In this document: piece after piece, positions 5,385 through 7,735 of the stretch
Position numbering within the stretch: the first letter of the stretch is position 1
Layout: the number at the start of each line of letters is the position of its first letter
Translations under genes and position numbers: made by a program
Origin: CAZVAR01 sp964625225
Lineage (GTDB): Bacteria > Pseudomonadota > Alphaproteobacteria > JAJUGE01
Length of the DNA: 7,735 nucleotides
Direction: 5' to 3'
NCBI GenBank assembly: GCA_964625225.1
Contig: CAZVAR010000155.1
Span: 1-7,735, forward strand
Notes under the pieces: model-generated
The model's database searches: none
What the model was told of the DNA's origin: nothing
Seen by the model: only the letters and a program-made list of their open reading frames with translations

Positions 5385-7067
5385 ATGGGTGCGGGCATGC
5401 TGATCCGGCAGAAGGTCCTGACGCTGGGGGCGCTTACGTTCGGGCTGGTGCTCGCGATCGCCGGCACAGGCTTCTGGTCCACCGGGTCGCTGGTCGGAAC
5501 GATGAAGGAGGCCGGCGCGATCTCGACGGCCCTGCGCAACCAGCTCGAAGCCGACATGATGCACGATGCCCTGCGCGGCGACGTGCTCACCGCGCTGCTC
5601 GCCGCCGAGCAGGGCGAGCGCGCGGCGCGCGACGCGGTGCTGGCCGAGCTCGGCGAGCATGTCGAGCGGTTCCGGTCCCGGCTCGCCGCCAACACGGCGC
5701 TGCCGCTGCCGGCGGCCGTCGCCCAGGCGCTCGCCGAGGTCGATGCGCCGCTCGCCGCCTATATCGAACAGGCCCAGTCGGTCGCGCGCCTCGCGTTCGA
5801 GGACCGGCCGGCGGCGCTCGCCCGGTTTGCGTCCTTCGCGGAAAGCTTCAAGCGGCTCGAAGACGCTATGGCGGACGTCTCGGAGCAAATCTCCGCCGCC
5901 GCCCGGCGCGCCGAGGCCGGCGGCGTCGAGACGCAGGCTTTCGCCCGCACCCTGCTGGCCGGCGCCGGCGCCCTGGGCGCGCTGGCCGCGCTGGCGATCA
6001 CCATCCTGATCTCGCGCGCCGTCGTCCGACCGCTCGGACGCATGGCCGCCGCGATGGGCCGCCTGGCCGAGGGCGACACCGCCGTCGAGATTCCGGGGCA
6101 CGGGCGCCGGGACGAGATCGGCGCGATGGCCGACGCCGTTCAGGTGTTCAGGGACAATGCCGTCGCGCGGGCCCGGCTGGAAGCCGAGCAGGCGGCCGAG
6201 CGGCAGGCCAAGGAGCAGCGGGCGCAGCGGATCGAGGGGCTGGTGCACGGTTTCGATGCCGATATCGCCGGCATCCTGAAGACCGTCACCGCCGCCTCGG
6301 CCGAGCTAGAGAGCACCGCCCGAGCCATGTCGGCTGCCGCCGAGGAGAGCGCCGGCCGGGCGACCTCGGCCGCCGCAGCGTCCGAGCAGGCGTCCGGCAA
6401 TGTGCAGACGGTGGCCTCGGCCTCCGAGGAGCTGGCCGCGTCGATCCGCGAGATCTCGCAGCAGGTGATGCGCTCGCAACGGATCGCACAGGACGCGGCG
6501 GCGGAAGCCGCACGCACGAACGGAACGGTCGCCGGTCTCGTCGAAGCCGCGCAGAGGGTCGGCGCCGTGGTGGAGCTGATCTCGGACATCGCGAACCAGA
6601 CCAACCTGCTCGCGCTGAACGCGACGATCGAGGCGGCCCGTGCCGGCGAGGCCGGCAAGGGCTTCGCCGTGGTCGCGGCGGAGGTGAAGAGCCTCGCCAA
6701 CCAGACCGCCAAGGCGACCGAGGAGATCTCCTCGCAGATCCAGGCCATCCGCTCCGTCACCGGCGATGCCGCCGACGCCATCAAGGGCATCGGCGGCATC
6801 ATCGGACAGGTCAACGAGATTGCGGCCGAGATCGCCGCGGCGATGGAACAGCAGAACGCCGCGACGCAGGAGATCGCCCGCAACGTTCAGCAGGCGGCGC
6901 AGGGCACGGCCGAGGTCTCCTCCAACGTCGCCGGCGTAACGCAGACCGCCGACCGGACCGGCGCGTCCGCGACGCAGGTGCTGGGCGCGTCGGGCGAGCT
7001 GTCGCGGCAGGCCGAGGCATTGAGCCGTAAGGTCGAGCGTTTCCTGGCCGATATCAGGGCGGCGTGA
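5385..7067 (+). CDS. Methyl-accepting chemotaxis protein
   Basis: A complete 560-residue transmembrane chemoreceptor. A short positive N terminus leads into membrane helix 1 (about 11-31). A helical periplasmic sensor domain of about 155 residues follows (about 33-187), including ADMMHDALRGDVL (56-68). Membrane helix 2 is about 189-210, HAMP about 211-264 (RAVVRPLGRM at the junction, later DEIGAMADAVQVFRDN), and the cytoplasmic signalling coiled coil runs to the end. The hairpin tip is at about 398-431 (DIANQTNLLALNATIEAARA, then GEAGKGFAVVA) and contacts CheA and CheW. Plausible methylation Glu/Gln pairs are at 320-321, 334-335, 348-349 and 488-490. There is no C-terminal CheR-tethering pentapeptide. 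ATG 5385 has GGGAGGA at 5374-5380. Likely a single-gene unit with no che genes nearby; ligand unknown. Confidence 0.96.
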   Translation: MGAGMLIRQKVLTLGALTFGLVLAIAGTGFWSTGSLVGTMKEAGAISTALRNQLEADMMHDALRGDVLTALLAAEQGERAARDAVLAELGEHVERFRSRLAANTALPLPAAVAQALAEVDAPLAAYIEQAQSVARLAFEDRPAALARFASFAESFKRLEDAMADVSEQISAAARRAEAGGVETQAFARTLLAGAGALGALAALAITILISRAVVRPLGRMAAAMGRLAEGDTAVEIPGHGRRDEIGAMADAVQVFRDNAVARARLEAEQAAERQAKEQRAQRIEGLVHGFDADIAGILKTVTAASAELESTARAMSAAAEESAGRATSAAAASEQASGNVQTVASASEELAASIREISQQVMRSQRIAQDAAAEAARTNGTVAGLVEAAQRVGAVVELISDIANQTNLLALNATIEAARAGEAGKGFAVVAAEVKSLANQTAKATEEISSQIQAIRSVTGDAADAIKGIGGIIGQVNEIAAEIAAAMEQQNAATQEIARNVQQAAQGTAEVSSNVAGVTQTADRTGASATQVLGASGELSRQAEALSRKVERFLADIRAA

Positions 7068-7075
7068 GCGCGTCG

Positions 7076-7107
7076 CGGCGGCCCCGGCCGGACAGCGGCG
7101 GCCGCCG
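7076..7107 (+). terminator. GC-rich hairpin after the chemoreceptor gene, weak terminator candidate
   Basis: CGGCGGCC (7076-7083) can pair with GGCCGCCG (7100-7107) around a 16-base loop, nine bases after the chemoreceptor stop. No run of T follows, so intrinsic termination is doubtful, and such pairings are common at this GC content. Confidence 0.25.
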
Positions 7108-7118
7108 GCCCGCAATCA

Positions 7119-7202
7119 GTAGCGCCGGTAGGAGGGCCGGCGGCGCCGTACGTAGCGCCACGCCATCAGGGCCACCGGCAACCAACGCATGAGTCTACGC
7201 AT
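7119..7202 (-). CDS. Candidate 28-residue arginine-rich membrane micropeptide
   Basis: Coordinates exclude the TGA stop at 7116-7118. Read leftward from ATG 7202, the frame gives MRRLMRWLPVALMAWRYV followed by RRRRPSYRRY. A GGAG sits six bases before the ATG (plus-strand CTCC at 7209-7212), an ideal ribosome site. The product has a short hydrophobic stretch (about residues 7-18) flanked by arginines, strongly basic overall, as in small inner-membrane or membrane-associated peptides. It fills the gap between the chemoreceptor (convergent) and the mutase gene (divergent). I recognise no family. The frame continues open upstream to 7439, but that part is antisense to the mutase gene and is not believed coding. 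At 28 codons, chance cannot be excluded. Confidence 0.42.
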
Positions 7203-7286
7203 GGGGATCTCCGTTTCGTCCCGGCCAGGAAACCGGCCGGCGCGCGAAGCGGTTCCCACGCATGGATGCTGCGCACGAGCGCTGCT

Positions 7287-7294
7287 TATATTAT
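7287..7294 (+). promoter_or_regulatory. AT-rich island, candidate -10 element upstream of the mutase gene
   Basis: TATATTAT at 7287-7294 is a sharp AT-rich patch in very GC-rich DNA, 30 bases before the mutase start. TATATT matches five of six positions of a TATAAT -10 box. No good -35 hexamer is found 16-18 bp upstream. Its reverse complement, ATAATATA, could equally serve a leftward promoter for the micro-ORF, whose start lies about 85 bp away. Confidence 0.35.
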
Positions 7295-7323
7295 CTCTGC
7301 GGTAAAGCGACAGAGGTGCGGTG

Positions 7324-7735
7324 ATGACGGACTTTCCCAAGCGGACGCTCGAAGACTGGAAGACGCTGGCGGAGAAGGAGCTGCGCGGCCGGCCGCTCGA
7401 CGCGCTCGACTGGGAGACGCCCGAGGGCATCCGCGTCAAGCCGCTCTACACGGCCGAGGATCTGGAGAAGCTCGAGCATCTGAACACGCTGCCCGGCTTC
7501 CCGCCCTTCGTGCGCGGGCCGCGGGCGACGATGTACGCCAACCGGCCCTGGACCATCCGCCAATATGCCGGCTTCTCGACCGCGGAGGAGTCGAACGCCT
7601 TCTACCGCGAGGCGCTGGCGAGCGGCCAGAAGGGCCTGTCCGTCGCCTTCGACCTCGCCACCCACCGCGGCTACGACAGCGACCATCCGCGCGTGGTCGG
7701 CGACGTCGGCAAGGCCGGAGTGGCGATCGACTCCG
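7324..7735 (+). CDS. Methylmalonyl-CoA mutase, large (catalytic) subunit, N-terminal part
   Basis: The first 137 codons of the coenzyme-B12-dependent mutase that interconverts (R)-methylmalonyl-CoA and succinyl-CoA, the last step of propionyl-CoA assimilation; the gene runs off the right edge (full length is about 700-730 residues). Recognised from the barrel entrance: FPPFVRGPRATMY (59-71), RPWTIRQYAGFSTAEESNAF (74-93), then GLSVAFDLATHRGYDSDHPR (104-123) and VVGDVGKAGVAIDS. Tyr81 matches active-site Tyr89 and Arg74 matches Arg82 of the Propionibacterium enzyme (numbering from memory); the residue at the Tyr75 position is Arg67. AGAGG at 7312-7316 lies seven bases before ATG 7324; GTG 7321 is a minor alternative. 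Related isobutyryl- or ethylmalonyl-CoA mutases are possible in principle, but Tyr81 fits methylmalonyl-CoA. Confidence 0.95.
   Translation, partial: MTDFPKRTLEDWKTLAEKELRGRPLDALDWETPEGIRVKPLYTAEDLEKLEHLNTLPGFPPFVRGPRATMYANRPWTIRQYAGFSTAEESNAFYREALASGQKGLSVAFDLATHRGYDSDHPRVVGDVGKAGVAIDS

Noticed and set aside
5241..6248. 335-codon minus-strand frame under the chemoreceptor
   Set aside because: Shadow of the sensor and HAMP region of a clear chemoreceptor gene.
7221..7240. CCGGCC/GGCCGG hairpin in the leader of the micro-ORF
   Set aside because: Six-base GC-only stem; such palindromes are frequent in this genome and nothing links it to regulation.

Overview
The window is about 70% GC with strong G/C preference at third codon positions. 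Gene content is fatty-acid/propionate acyl-CoA enzymes, an NDUFAF5-type methyltransferase, a class IIA HAD protein and a chemoreceptor without the C-terminal NWETF-type tail. Together these suggest an alphaproteobacterium, probably of the Rhodospirillales or a neighbouring order. This placement is inferred from protein resemblance and composition; there is no rRNA or other marker.

Layout, left to right. (1) The 3' end of an acyl-CoA dehydrogenase gene (1-428, +), then a metal-dependent-hydrolase-like amidohydrolase (547-1389, +). (2) A convergent PaaG/crotonase-type enoyl-CoA hydratase-isomerase (1463-2266, -). (3) A 251-bp divergent intergenic region holding a clear inverted repeat. (4) A rightward run: a NDUFAF5/BioC-like SAM methyltransferase (2518-3444), a TIGR01459-type HAD hydrolase (3561-4451), and two small unrecognised genes (4456-4815 and 4812-5294) tied together by an ATGA stop/start overlap. 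(5) A complete single-gene methyl-accepting chemotaxis protein (5385-7067, +). (6) A 256-bp gap with a candidate 28-codon minus-strand gene (7119-7202) and an AT-rich promoter-like island. (7) The first 137 codons of methylmalonyl-CoA mutase (7324 onward, +), cut by the window edge.

How they fit together. The dehydrogenase, the crotonase and the mutase point to acyl-CoA catabolism (beta-oxidation, branched-chain or propionyl-CoA routes). They are on different strands and in different transcription units, so this is a loose neighbourhood and not one operon. The methyltransferase may serve respiratory complex I assembly. The HAD gene and the two small genes behind it look co-transcribed. The chemoreceptor has no che genes beside it.

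I see no defence system, mobile element, CRISPR array, rRNA or tRNA. No intergenic stretch exceeds 300 bases. This is mostly ordinary core chromosome. The least explained parts are the two-gene hypothetical pair, the 28-residue micro-ORF and the inverted repeat between the divergent genes.
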